Below are positions 37,301 through 45,186 of a stretch of DNA of 64,000 nucleotides, piece after piece; position 1 is the first letter of the stretch, and each line of letters begins with the position of its first letter. Made by a program: the position numbers and the translations under genes. The stretch is taken from positions 95,504-159,503 of the forward strand of contig JAPPOV010000037.1 in assembly GCA_028873595.1 (NCBI GenBank), in the 5' to 3' direction. The notes under the pieces were generated by a model that made no database searches, was not told the DNA's origin, and worked only from the letters and a program-made list of their open reading frames with translations. The DNA is from Gemmatimonadota bacterium. GTDB taxonomy: Bacteria; Gemmatimonadota; Gemmatimonadetes; Longimicrobiales; Gaopeijiaceae.

Positions 37301-37509
37301 TCTCGATGTCCGAGCGAGGTGATGGCCGACCCGGAAACAACATGCCGGTGATCTTCGACATCCTCGTCGAAGAGTTGACTGGGTATCAGCAGCAGCTCGA
37401 CGCGATATGGCAACTGGAGCTTGGAGAGGTGAACCGAATTCTGGGTGGCCTGGATCTCCCGATCATCGATCCCGAGTGCGATCAGCCGGAAGGGTGCATG
37501 GTGATGTAG
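34318..37509 (+). CDS. secreted sortilin/BNR-repeat giant propeller protein
   Basis: A 1063-residue exported protein (signal MMRLLRFSAAPGVAFAIALL, cleavage near TQAQ) with two BNR/Asp-box propellers. Repeats include KTTDSGENW, RSRDAGETW, RSTDGGDTW, KSTDGGDTW, RSDDGGATW, RSTDGGETY, MTEDAGRTW, VTRDGGETW and RTDDYGESW. After about residue 790 come an immunoglobulin-like section and a helical C-terminal region (about 900-1040, AQFEFGEMVRDKVTEANREV) seen in this family. It is larger than the paralogue at 11065-13785. Function is unknown, although it is often annotated as a glycosyl hydrolase. Only Met1/Met2 as start is ambiguous. Confidence 0.87.
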   Translation: MMRLLRFSAAPGVAFAIALLLAPSPTQAQSRGIDVVLDSALLAGYEWRNIGPDRGGRSIAVSGVRSRPEEGYFGATGGGLWKTTDSGENWFPVTDFQVTSASVGAVAVSESNPDLVFIGMGETCIRGNILPGDGVYRSRDAGETWEHIGFHDSHGISKIRIHPTNPDIVFVASFGKYSAPSEERGVFRSTDGGDTWERILFRNDETGAIDLVIDPNDPDVLYAALWEAYRKEYQMSSGGPGSGMFKSTDGGDTWEEMTRNPGMPQEGLVGRIGLAVSGANSDRVWALFENDNGGLFRSDDGGATWDLINDDRAIRQRAFYYTHVFADPQDEDVVYMQNTSFFRSTDGGETYESINNGTHGDFHDLWINPDDPTHLIVANDGGGAVSNTTGGTWTDQEFSTAQFYHAVTTAHEPFHVCGSQQDNTTLCLPGNWNASRMGFGQAPFFGGGGGGSITEGSMEVAYRAGGGEPGYIAPDPQDVDIFYSGTNNGAYLDKFNRRLQTNREVNPYPWFYSGEPAIEIRERWQWTFPIIFSPVDPNRLYTSSQRLWMTEDAGRTWQQLSDDLTRADPMTLQRTGGPITGDMNGPEVYATIFAVGPGKLDVDVIWTGSDDGLVHVTRDGGETWTNITPPDMPDFGRVSQIDASSFDSGRAYISVRKPLLDDFNPYIWRTDDYGESWTKIVEGIPYGGFVHAVREDPNRDGLLYAGTNRGVYVSYNDGDRWQPLNPGLPDLPIIDIIVEENELVAGSHGRGFWVLDNMAPLREAMPGMTEGAKLFTPPEATRSAGGVTLSWWQPQPTADARLEILDARGDVLRTFLPEDPDAPEAGPEGRYRSAPLPNEAGLNYVHWDLRTQPFEVFPGMIYWGVRTSAPAVPPGEYTVRLTSGGQVFRVPLTVQRNPWIRDVSDADLQAQFEFGEMVRDKVTEANREVIMVRNVKAQLEDRMARSNDARLAEAGSQLDAEASEVEQWIYQVLNEAGQDPLNFPIRVNNRLANLLSMSERGDGRPGNNMPVIFDILVEELTGYQQQLDAIWQLELGEVNRILGGLDLPIIDPECDQPEGCMVM

Positions 37510-37531
37510 ACCATGTGGTCTGGCAGAATCT

Positions 37532-37564
37532 GAGAGGGCCGGCCCGTCCAGGGCCGGCCCTCTC
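37532..37564. terminator. strong bidirectional terminator hairpin
   Basis: A perfect 14-base stem, GAGAGGGCCGGCCC (37532-37545) with its complement (37551-37564), around the loop GTCCA. It is placed between the convergent BNR and metallo-hydrolase genes and followed by GTCGTTTCC on the plus strand. The T run is short, but the stem is very stable and position fits termination for both sides. Confidence 0.8.
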
Positions 37565-37593
37565 GTCGTTTCCTCCTCGATTGCTCCGGGCCG

Positions 37594-38625
37594 CTAGTAC
37601 ACGCCCAGGTCGACGGCCGACTGAAGTGGCCCCGTCCACCCTGCTGCCCTCATCTCGGAGACCAGCCCTTCGTCATCGGTACCCCAATACAGCTGATGGT
37701 ACAGCACCAGCTTCTGAGCTCCCGCGCGAGTCGCGATGTCGGCGAGCTGCTCTGGTGACGTGTGGAAGACACTGTGATACGCCTGCCATTCGGGTGGGCG
37801 CGTCACAAAGCGCTCTCCGCTGTAGATCTCGTGCACGAGCAGATCACACCCGTCGCACGCCTCGACGATCGGCTCGCTCGGTGCCGCATCTCCGCTGATG
37901 ACGATCGTGCGGTCCGGTCCGGTCACCTTGTACGCGAACGAGAACGACCAGTCGCCATGGGTGACCGGGATCGCCTCGATCCGGACGTCGCTGTCCTCGT
38001 ACACCACACCGCCTTCCGTTTCCACGACGTCCGGGATGTACGAGTCCCTGTTCGCATCGCGCGGCTCGAGTCCGTTGATGCGCCGATCGATGTCGGCGTC
38101 ATACGCCATGACGATGTGACCCATCATGGCGTCGATTCCCGGAGGGCCGACCACTTTGAGCCGGTCAGGACGATCCAGAACCCATGGGCTCAGGAGGATG
38201 TCGGGGAGGCCGAGCGTGTGATCGGAGTGAAGGTGCGTAATGAAGACCTGGTTGAGGTTCTGGGCCTGCAGCGCGGGGATGTCGAGATCGCGAGCGGCCT
38301 TCGCCGCACGGCGGACGACACCTGGGCCGGCATCGAAGATGAACGCCTGATCGTCCACGACGACCGCAACTGCAGGGCCCGAGCGTTCAGGGTCGGCGTT
38401 CGGAGTTCCGGTGCCGAGGATGACCACGCGGGTGCGGTGGGCCATTGCTTCGGAGAACGAGACATTCAGGTCGGTGGACGCTGCTGCCGAAGAAGCTGTC
38501 GTGCCGGGGTCTTCGTCCGATCCCGGGATGCAGCTTGCCAGGGCAAGTGTGATCAGGAGGCATACCCATAGCGGGGACCGTCGGATCGACCGCGTCGCCG
38601 GTTCGAGTCGGATTCTCACGCTCAA
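37594..38625 (-). CDS. MBL-fold metallohydrolase lipoprotein
   Basis: A 343-residue metallo-beta-lactamase-fold protein of the ribonuclease Z/arylsulfatase-like type. It has an N-terminal hydrophobic stretch ending in the lipobox LALASC (Cys about 32). Metal ligands: FITHLHSDHTLGLPDI (HxHxDH), His in PVTHGDWSF, Asp in IVISGDAAPSEP and His in YHSVFHTS. Being a lipoprotein it acts outside the cytoplasm, so tRNA processing is excluded. The TTG start overlaps the deacetylase stop (TTGA); the GTG two codons later is an alternative. Confidence 0.85.
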   Translation of the reverse strand: MSVRIRLEPATRSIRRSPLWVCLLITLALASCIPGSDEDPGTTASSAAASTDLNVSFSEAMAHRTRVVILGTGTPNADPERSGPAVAVVVDDQAFIFDAGPGVVRRAAKAARDLDIPALQAQNLNQVFITHLHSDHTLGLPDILLSPWVLDRPDRLKVVGPPGIDAMMGHIVMAYDADIDRRINGLEPRDANRDSYIPDVVETEGGVVYEDSDVRIEAIPVTHGDWSFSFAYKVTGPDRTIVISGDAAPSEPIVEACDGCDLLVHEIYSGERFVTRPPEWQAYHSVFHTSPEQLADIATRAGAQKLVLYHQLYWGTDDEGLVSEMRAAGWTGPLQSAVDLGVY

Positions 38626-39635
38626 TCCATCCCTGCCTGTTGCCGAACCCAGCGCGCGGCTTCCTCATGGGTACCGAACCAGACGCCCTCCTTCGTCTTC
38701 ATATGCTCGATGAGTCCTTCGAGCGCGACGATGCGAGAGCGGTGTCCGATCACGTGGGGGTGCATCGTCAGGAGGAACATCGTGCCTTCTTCCCACGCCT
38801 TGTCGAACTCGTCGATCCAGACCTGCATCACGTCTCGAGGATTCATGTAGCTGTTTCCGCGAGGGTTGAAGAGCGGGGCGTCATCGAGGATCCACTCGAC
38901 CGGAAGCTCGACCATGCCGGTGGGCTCGCCGTTCTGGACGAGTTCATAGGGGCGGTCGTCCGCCATGAGGGAACTCTCGTACAGGAAGCCGATGTCCCGG
39001 ACAATCTGGAGCGTATTCGGACTGTGATTCCACGACGGGGCTCGGTAGCCGACGGGGCGCGTGCCGGTGATCTCTTCGATGGCGTCGACCGCCTGACGGA
39101 GGAGGCGTTCTTCCGTCTCCGCGTCGAGCGAGGTGTTGAGTTCGTGGATCCAGCCATGGACCGCGATCTCATGCATGCCCGATGCCTGAATCAAGTCGGC
39201 CTGCTCGGGTGCGAGCTTCAGGCTCCACGCGGGGAAAAAGAACGTCGACGGGACGTCCTGTTCGTTCATCAGTTCGACCACTCGGGGAAGCGCGACCCGG
39301 GACCCGTACTGGCCCTGCGACAGAGGGCCGATACTGATACTACCGGTGCGCAGCCCTTGAACCGTCTCGTTGTCCACATCGTACGAGAGGAGGACCGCGA
39401 CTCGGGCGCCACCCGGCCACGAGTCGGGGTTCAGATCGCGGCCGGCTCTGACCTGATCGACCGCAGATCGAACGAACTCCTCGGTCCAGTTCCAGGGTTC
39501 GGGCGAGGCTTCGTCCTGTGCCGGGGCGTTCGGTACATCGCACGCACCGAGCGCGAGAGAGGCAACAAGGAGGAAAAGGAAGGGTGCGCGGCCGTGCAGA
39601 ATCGCACCGACACGCGTGACGAGATGTGTCAACAT
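38622..39635 (-). CDS. polysaccharide deacetylase family lipoprotein
   Basis: A 337-residue NodB-homology protein with a signal and lipobox (VASLALGACDVP). Motif 1 is LLSYDVDNE (Asp pair), motif 2 HGWIHE (His/His metal ligands), and RAPSWNHS gives the motif 3 Arg. The C-terminal FLLTMHPHVIGH supplies the motif 5 His. Sequence style is that of the PuuE/allantoinase-like branch, which deacetylates or hydrolyses small amides, rather than chitin deacetylases. It overlaps the MBL lipoprotein by TTGA, so both are probably a two-gene envelope unit. Confidence 0.85.
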   Translation of the reverse strand: MLTHLVTRVGAILHGRAPFLFLLVASLALGACDVPNAPAQDEASPEPWNWTEEFVRSAVDQVRAGRDLNPDSWPGGARVAVLLSYDVDNETVQGLRTGSISIGPLSQGQYGSRVALPRVVELMNEQDVPSTFFFPAWSLKLAPEQADLIQASGMHEIAVHGWIHELNTSLDAETEERLLRQAVDAIEEITGTRPVGYRAPSWNHSPNTLQIVRDIGFLYESSLMADDRPYELVQNGEPTGMVELPVEWILDDAPLFNPRGNSYMNPRDVMQVWIDEFDKAWEEGTMFLLTMHPHVIGHRSRIVALEGLIEHMKTKEGVWFGTHEEAARWVRQQAGMD

Positions 39636-39749
39636 GGGGCAGCTCCGTTCAAGTTGCCTCAGCCTATCTCCCGCGCGCGACCTAGACCAGAATCACGACG
39701 GAACCGGAGGCGGGGCCTGGGAGGATCGAGCTCTGGTCTCCGGGACGCG

Positions 39750-40520
39750 CTACCGTCCCCTCTTCGACCAGAAGAGGACGGCGCCGCCTCCGCCCGCCGT
39801 CCCGTAGAACGTCGCCGCGTCCGTAGGATTGAGAATCGCAATCGCCTCGACGTTCGAGGCAATCAACCCGTACGCTTGCTCGGCTGGCACCACGATCCCG
39901 TCGATTACGGTGATCGCGCACTGCGTAGACCGTCTCATGAAGCGCACGCAGAGGGGGGCCTCGGCGGTGGCGTCGTACTCGTCGATGTAGACCCCGGCGA
40001 TGTTCTGCCACCGGATCACGTCCTTGGCCAGCCCCGGCATCTGCATGGCTTCGATATCCGAACGATTGATCCACCGATTCCCGAGTTGATTCGGGCTGAG
40101 CCCCATCTGGTTCAACTCTTCAGCGGCCAGTTCCTCCACCGAGACGTCCAAACCGGCCAGCCCGAGGGGCTCCGGTGAGATCATGAGCTCGAGAGGAGCC
40201 TCACCCTCCATTCGGAGTCCGATCAGCGGAGACCGGGTCTCGAGGTAACCGAAGCGTTCCGTGGTGAGTATGTACTCACCGGCTTCGGGCGGAGCGATCA
40301 CGAAGCGACCTTCCGGATCGGTCAACGTACGCAGACGCTCTTCGCCATCACGTTCGATAAGGCGCACGATGACCCCACCGACCGGTGCCTCGTTCACCTG
40401 ATCGAGCACACGGCCAAGGATCGTCTGCGCGCCCGCATGGGTGGGGCTCGCCATCGAGAAGCAGACGCCGACGATCATGAACAGGGATCGTCGGATCGAA
40501 GGTGTTCTCAGGGTACTCAT
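39750..40520 (-). CDS. secreted carboxypeptidase-regulatory plus TonB-plug-like protein (no barrel)
   Basis: A 256-residue exported protein; the ATG at 40520 opens the signal peptide. CarboxypepD_reg-like domain (TILGRVLDQVNEAPVGGVIV, about residues 33-110). A plug-like region then resembles that of TonB receptors: ITVIDGIVVPAEQ, AIAILNPTDAATFYG and GGGGAVLFWSKRG, but no beta-barrel follows. Two Cys (LCVRFMRRSTQC) precede the plug strand, as in the homologue at 47475-48329. It may interact with a TonB receptor or act as a periplasmic ligand-binding module; function unknown. Confidence 0.75.
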   Translation of the reverse strand: MSTLRTPSIRRSLFMIVGVCFSMASPTHAGAQTILGRVLDQVNEAPVGGVIVRLIERDGEERLRTLTDPEGRFVIAPPEAGEYILTTERFGYLETRSPLIGLRMEGEAPLELMISPEPLGLAGLDVSVEELAAEELNQMGLSPNQLGNRWINRSDIEAMQMPGLAKDVIRWQNIAGVYIDEYDATAEAPLCVRFMRRSTQCAITVIDGIVVPAEQAYGLIASNVEAIAILNPTDAATFYGTAGGGGAVLFWSKRGR

Positions 40521-40554
40521 AGCCTGTTCGTGTACCGGGCCTGCCGCACTTCGC

Positions 40555-41535
40555 TCACGAGGGGATGGCCATGATGCCGCGGCTGACCCGCACTGCGCCA
40601 CCCCCTACACGCACCGCCGACGTCGTGCCCCCTGCGCGATCCGCTTCTACATGAAGGATGCTGGGACGGCCCATCTCGATGCCCTGCTCGACGACCCAGG
40701 CGAGTGAGGCCTCTTCGCTTCCTTCCGCAGCCGAAAGATAACCGCCGAGGGCGGCTGCCGCGGAACCTGTCGCGGGATCCTCTGCGACCCCCGACCCGGG
40801 CGCGTACATACGCACGTGCACGTCGACGCCGTCTCCCTCGCCCCCCATCGCAACGACGTAGACGTGATGGGCCCACGCGTCGGCGAGCATCCGCTGCCAC
40901 CGGGCGCTGTCCAATGAAGATCGACGAACCGCGTCGATCGTCCGGACCGGAATGATGAAGTACTCCAGGCCGCAGCTGACTTGCTCGACACCCAGTTCGG
41001 AGCCACCCGGACCGTTCCCGCCGATGTCCGATTCGTCGAGGCCAATGAGTGCGGCGACTTCTGGTATCGGATGAGGATTGGGGCGGTGTTCGGGGAGCAG
41101 TGCCGTCGTGAACTTCGCGAAGACGGGCGTGCCCCCTTCGAAGCGAACCACCACGGGCACGGGCCCGACGTTCTCTTCGAGTACAAGGGTGACGTCTCCG
41201 TCGGATGGTGCGTTCGGCACCGCCGACGCGGACCAGCCTCCGCCCGAATCGCCTTCGGATGCCGACGCGAGTTCTCCGGCGAGGAAGATGGCGGAGCCGA
41301 CCGTTGGGTGGCCTGCGAACGGCACCTCCCTTCTCGGAGTGAAGATGCGTACTCGAGCTGATCCACCTTCCGTTTCCGGTGGACCCAGGAACACGGTCTC
41401 GGAGAGGTTCATCTCGAGGGCGATCCGCTGCATGAGCTCGGTCGGCAGGTGGGTTGCATCGGGGAAGACACCGAGCGGGTTTCCACCGAAGGTGTGGTCC
41501 GTGAACACATCGAGCGTGTAGAAGGGGAGTTCCAT
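40555..41535 (-). CDS. PhzF family isomerase
   Basis: A 326-residue PhzF-like protein built of two similar halves. Catalytic Glu46 is in NLSETVFLG; PRREVPFAGHPTVGSA and the mirrored AEDPATGSAAAALGGY of the second half are diagnostic. The family includes trans-2,3-dihydro-3-hydroxyanthranilate isomerase, but no phenazine genes are nearby, so a different small-molecule isomerisation is likely. It is cytoplasmic with no signal. Single gene, 34 bases from the plug-like gene on the same strand. Confidence 0.88.
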   Translation of the reverse strand: MELPFYTLDVFTDHTFGGNPLGVFPDATHLPTELMQRIALEMNLSETVFLGPPETEGGSARVRIFTPRREVPFAGHPTVGSAIFLAGELASASEGDSGGGWSASAVPNAPSDGDVTLVLEENVGPVPVVVRFEGGTPVFAKFTTALLPEHRPNPHPIPEVAALIGLDESDIGGNGPGGSELGVEQVSCGLEYFIIPVRTIDAVRRSSLDSARWQRMLADAWAHHVYVVAMGGEGDGVDVHVRMYAPGSGVAEDPATGSAAAALGGYLSAAEGSEEASLAWVVEQGIEMGRPSILHVEADRAGGTTSAVRVGGGAVRVSRGIMAIPS

Positions 41536-41609
41536 CGGGTTTCTTGCTTCGGGGAGAGATTGGGTGCAACCGTCATATCAGAAGCCGACAATACCACGGG
41601 AGGCCGATC

Positions 41610-42086
41610 GTGCGAACCGTAGGCGTGATTTCCGACACCCATGGTCTGTTGAGGGACGAGGCTGTTGCCGCGCTCGAGGGCAGTGACCTCATTCTCCATG
41701 CTGGCGACGTAGGTGGCTCCGAGATCCTGGAGCGACTCTCGAGGATCGCACCGGTAGCTGTGGTACGCGGGAACACGGACCATGGCGAGGCATCGGCCAT
41801 GTGGGCGGAGCGTGAGGTCGTGCCGCTGACCGGGGGTACGACAGGTGTGCTCGCATACATGCTTCACGACATCGACCGTCTCGATCTGGATCCGGCTGCA
41901 GCCGGCTTTTCGGTCGTGGTGTACGGGCACTCACACCGGCCTGCGATGGAGCGGCGCGAGGGCGTCCTCTACTTCAACCCCGGTGCAGCGGGGCACCGGC
42001 GGTTCGCGCTGCCAGTGACGGTGGGGCGTCTCTTCGTGGGAGATGATGGCGCCGTTTCCGGTGAGATTGTCGAGCTGCCCGTCTAG
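41610..42086 (+). CDS. YfcE/MJ0936-type metallophosphoesterase
   Basis: A 158-residue calcineurin-like phosphodiesterase with the compact set of motifs: ISDTHG, HAGDVG, VRGNTD and YGHSHRP, giving all dimetal ligands. Start at GTG 41610, directly before RTVGVISDTHG; an upstream reading frame lacks protein character. Family members hydrolyse phosphodiesters or phosphomonoesters, with physiological substrate unclear. The peroxiredoxin-like selenoprotein gene follows 67 bases later on the same strand. Confidence 0.9.
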   Translation: MRTVGVISDTHGLLRDEAVAALEGSDLILHAGDVGGSEILERLSRIAPVAVVRGNTDHGEASAMWAEREVVPLTGGTTGVLAYMLHDIDRLDLDPAAAGFSVVVYGHSHRPAMERREGVLYFNPGAAGHRRFALPVTVGRLFVGDDGAVSGEIVELPV

Positions 42087-42153
42087 GCCCACTGGATCGC
42101 TACATTCCGCTCCTGGATTCCAGCACTCTCTTCACCTACCACCCTGGACGTAT

Positions 42154-42798
42154 GTGGACACGCTCGCCGAAAAGCTCTCAGCGCTAAAGACGGAGAAGGC
42201 TGCAGCTCGCAACCCTGACTGGACGGCGGTCATGGACCGCGCGACCGAGGACCTTGCAGCGACCGACATCCTCGAAGGCGTGCCACGTGTTGGCGCCCGC
42301 GCCCCTCACTTCGCTCGTCCGAATCTGGACGGAGACACGGTTCGACTCACATCGCTGATCAAGAGTGGGCCGACAATCCTGAGCTTCTTCCGCGGCCGGT
42401 GGTGACCCTACTGCCGCCTTGAGCAGGTTGCTCTCCAGAAACTCCTCCCTGAGGTCACCGAACGAGGCGCCTCACTCGTTACGCTCACGCCTCAGCTGCC
42501 GGAGTACTCGCGGGCGTGGCGTGACGAGGACGGAATCACCTTCGACGTCCTCTCCGACCTCGGGAACGCGGTCGCGCGACAGTACGGCCTGACGTTCGAG
42601 CTACCGGACGATCTCCGTGACATCTATGTGAACGGGCTGCAACTCGACCTTTCACGTATGAATGGGGACGAATCGTGGGAGCTCGCGATCCCGGCGACAT
42701 TCGTCGTCGACTCGGACGGAACGATCGTGTACTCAGCCGCCCATCCGGACTACACGAAGCGACCCGAGCCGATGGAGGTTCTGGCAGCAATTCCGTGA
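42154..42798 (+). CDS. peroxiredoxin-like (AhpC/TSA) selenoprotein with in-frame UGA
   Basis: A single 214-codon frame broken only by UGA at 42403-42405 (codon 84). Before it: GARAPHFARPNLDGDTVRL and ILSFFRGRW. After it: PYCRLEQVALQKLLPEV, LVTLTPQLPEY, YGLTFELPDDLR and AIPATFVVDSDGTIVYS, the full remainder of a peroxiredoxin-like thioredoxin-fold protein. Relatives have RGxWCPYC here, so UGA stands in place of the peroxidatic Cys, giving U-P-Y-C (UxxC). A hairpin with a GGU loop lies 21-23 bases after the UGA. I therefore read UGA as selenocysteine. GTG at 42154 is the likely start. A conventional reading would wrongly give two fragments. Confidence 0.85.
42406..42438 (+). promoter_or_regulatory. 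candidate bacterial SECIS element (peroxiredoxin-like gene)
   Basis: Immediately after the UGA, GAGCA (42421-42425) pairs with TGCTC (42429-42433) around the loop GGT. CTG (42411-42413) can pair with CAG (42436-42438) below a bulge. The loop Gs lie 21-22 bases after the UGA; in E. coli fdhF the GGU loop lies 19-21 bases after. A short stem with G at the first loop positions is what SelB needs in bacteria. Confidence 0.7.
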
Positions 42799-42888
42799 GC
42801 CTCGCGGAGGTCGGTCCGTCGTACCGAGGATTCGCGTTCATCCCTGTACTTGCTCAGATTCCGGCTCGCTACTGCCCAAGGAGTGTGT

Positions 42889-43230
42889 GTGTCGACAAAG
42901 CGTGGTTTCCGTCTGCTCTCGCTGGTTCTGGTTCTCCCGCTCGCCGGTTGCCTCACGTGGAGCCCGGCCGGCATGAGTGCCGAGGCACTCCTGCAACAAC
43001 CGGAGCCCCCGAACCGCATTCGCGTGGTCGACGACGAAGGTGTCGCGCTGATCCTAGAAAGACCGGTCATTCGCGCGGGCGCCATCGTAGCAACGGCGGC
43101 ACCCGGTGCAATCCTTATCAGCGACGTCACCAGTCTGGAGGTCGAGACCGTCAGCGTTGCCCGGAGTATCGGGCTCACGCTGCCCGGGGTGATCATTCTG
43201 ACGGTCGTAGGAATTCGCGCAGCCCGATGA
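42889..43230 (+). CDS. small lipoprotein of unknown function
   Basis: A 113-residue protein beginning at GTG 42889, chosen because AAGGAG lies five bases upstream. It has a signal peptide with lipobox PLAGC, about 60 beta-rich residues (RIRVVDDEGVALILERP) and a hydrophobic C-terminal segment (GLTLPGVIILTVVGI) that could be a membrane helix. No family recognised. Its stop overlaps the start of the D-aminoacylase-like lipoprotein (ATGA), so the two are coupled. Confidence 0.7.
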   Translation: MSTKRGFRLLSLVLVLPLAGCLTWSPAGMSAEALLQQPEPPNRIRVVDDEGVALILERPVIRAGAIVATAAPGAILISDVTSLEVETVSVARSIGLTLPGVIILTVVGIRAAR

Positions 43231-45173
43231 GGCGTGCGACCGTGGGGCGCGAAAGACTCCGGCTCGTGCTGCTTGCTGCGGCCATCCTTGCCACCGGCTG
43301 TGGCCGCGCTCCGACGGCGGACATCGTCTTGCGCGGGGGCACCATCATCGACGGCACGGGTCGGTCGGCTTTCGTCGGTGATGTCGCGGTGACCGATGGA
43401 ACGATCGCCGCGGTTGGGGACATCGGTGCGCTTAGAGGCACCGAGGAGATCGATGTCACGGGCCGGGTTGTGGCGCCGGGCTTCATCAACCTGCACAGCC
43501 ATGCCCGGTACGAAGGCCTGCCGACGGCCGGGAACATGCTGGGGCAGGGCGTGACGACAGAGATCATCAACGCCGATGGAGGTGGTCCCCTCGATCTGGA
43601 CGGGCAACTTCGGGAGATCGAGGCGGCGGGGTTGGCGATCAACGTCGGTACGAACGTCGCGTTGGGACGCATTTGGGCAGAGGTCAATGGCTCCGAGGCT
43701 ACCCGGCCCTCTGCGCTACAGCTTGCCGAGATGAACCGGCTTGTGCTCCAGGGGTTGGGGCAGGGCGCGTGGGGTGTGGCGGCGGGCCTCGACTACAAGC
43801 CGTCGTACTACTCGACGACCGCAGAGATCATCACGGTGCTTGATGGCACGGCCCCGTGGCGGACCGTCTTCACGAACCACGACCGGATCACGCCCGAGAG
43901 CGGGTTCAGCTCGATGGTGGGCATGCGGGAGACGGTGGAGATCGGCGAGGCTACCGGCCTCATGCCGATCATCACGCACATGAAGGTCCAGGGCCACGAG
44001 GCGGGCTCGATCGACGAGGTCACTGCGATGATGGATGCGGCTGCCGACCGTGGCGTCTATACGGCGGCCGATGCGTACCCCTATCTCGCTGGGCAGACGT
44101 CGCTTTCGGCGCTGATCATTCCCGGATGGGCACAGGAAGGTGGTCCGGACGCGGCACGCGCCCGCTTCGCTGACCCTGAGCTGCGAGCTCGTATCGTCAG
44201 AGAAGCTGACGAAGCCCTCACAGCACGCTTCGGAGGCCCGGAAGGCGTCTACCTCCCGGAGCGGCGTGTCGAGCTCACGACCATGATGCGGGAGCTCGAT
44301 GCGTCCTCAGGAGGGGAAGCGGTGGTTCGCATTCTCGAGACGGAGAACCCGACCGCAATCCTGCGCTTCGGGATTGAGTCCGACCTCGAAGGGATCCTTC
44401 GATACCCGGCGACGTCGGTGTCGTGTGACTGCGATGCTGCCGTGTGGGGGGTCTCTCATCCGCGCGGGTACGGGACCTTTCCTCGGGTTCTGGGCCGATA
44501 TGTCCGTGAGCGGGGAGTTCTGACTCTGGAGGAGGCCATCCGGAAAATGTCTGGCCTTCCGGCGACCACCATCGGGATGCTCGATCGTGGCTTTGTCGCT
44601 CCCGGGTTGGCTGCGGATCTGGTCATCCTCGACCCGGAGACGGTGATCGACAACGCCACCTTCGAGGAGCCGTCACTGCCGTCGACCGGAATCGAGCACG
44701 TCCTCGTGAACGGTGTCTTTGCATGGCGGAATGGTGCGCTGACGGGAGAGCGAGCCGGGCGTGCCCTTCGGCGACCGGTTGCTCATCCCGCGCGGCCCCT
44801 CGCGTTGGAGGAAGGACGTTCCGCTTCGTTCGATGGAGCGGTCGTTCCCGATTCAGGTGTCGGGGGACTCCCATTCCGGCTCACATTGGAGGTGCAGCAG
44901 AGTGGTGGTGACGCGTTCGCCGAGGGCTTTCTGGAGGCTGTTGGGGAAGGTGGGGAGCGCCGCCTGTCTCATGTGCGCCTCGGACTCTTGCAGACATACG
45001 GAAGCTGGGCTGCGATTTCCCTGCGTCTTTCCGATGAGAACGGGATCGAGCGCGGCGGCTACGTCGTAGTCGACTCCGAGGACCCGATCAGCGACGGGAC
45101 GACCGTTGTCATCGCGATCGAAGGACGTGAAGCCATGATCGGTCGCTCGGAGGCGATGCTCTCGGTCCGTTAG
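43227..45173 (+). CDS. amidohydrolase lipoprotein, N-acyl-D-amino-acid deacylase family
   Basis: A 648-residue metal-dependent amidohydrolase. Lipobox LATGC at about residues 20-24 points to a lipoprotein outside the cytoplasm. DIVLRGGTIIDGTGR and VVAPGFINLHSHARYE start the barrel, with HxH metal ligands; THMKVQGHEA carries further His ligands and AADAYPYLAGQTSL is a typical D-aminoacylase segment. The end of the barrel reads HPRGYGTFPRVLGRYVRE and GFVAPGLAADLVILDP. About 100 C-terminal residues (from 545) form an extra strand-rich domain not seen in the usual enzyme. Likely substrates are N-acyl-D-amino acids or D-residue peptides from cell walls. Confidence 0.87.
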   Translation: MRRATVGRERLRLVLLAAAILATGCGRAPTADIVLRGGTIIDGTGRSAFVGDVAVTDGTIAAVGDIGALRGTEEIDVTGRVVAPGFINLHSHARYEGLPTAGNMLGQGVTTEIINADGGGPLDLDGQLREIEAAGLAINVGTNVALGRIWAEVNGSEATRPSALQLAEMNRLVLQGLGQGAWGVAAGLDYKPSYYSTTAEIITVLDGTAPWRTVFTNHDRITPESGFSSMVGMRETVEIGEATGLMPIITHMKVQGHEAGSIDEVTAMMDAAADRGVYTAADAYPYLAGQTSLSALIIPGWAQEGGPDAARARFADPELRARIVREADEALTARFGGPEGVYLPERRVELTTMMRELDASSGGEAVVRILETENPTAILRFGIESDLEGILRYPATSVSCDCDAAVWGVSHPRGYGTFPRVLGRYVRERGVLTLEEAIRKMSGLPATTIGMLDRGFVAPGLAADLVILDPETVIDNATFEEPSLPSTGIEHVLVNGVFAWRNGALTGERAGRALRRPVAHPARPLALEEGRSASFDGAVVPDSGVGGLPFRLTLEVQQSGGDAFAEGFLEAVGEGGERRLSHVRLGLLQTYGSWAAISLRLSDENGIERGGYVVVDSEDPISDGTTVVIAIEGREAMIGRSEAMLSVR

Positions 45174-45186
45174 CTCCCGAGAGTGG

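Noticed and set aside
38640..40178. A 512-codon plus-strand frame across the deacetylase and plug-like genes
   Set aside because: Runs antisense over two real genes and the gap between them; composition of a shadow frame.
40555..41535. Phenazine biosynthesis because of the PhzF-type protein
   Set aside because: No other phenazine genes in the window, and PhzF-fold proteins are widespread in bacteria without phenazines.
42403..42405. Reading the UGA in the peroxiredoxin-like gene as an ordinary nonsense mutation
   Set aside because: Both sides remain fully family-like, the UGA is exactly at the catalytic Cys, a SECIS-like hairpin follows, and a second gene shows the same arrangement.
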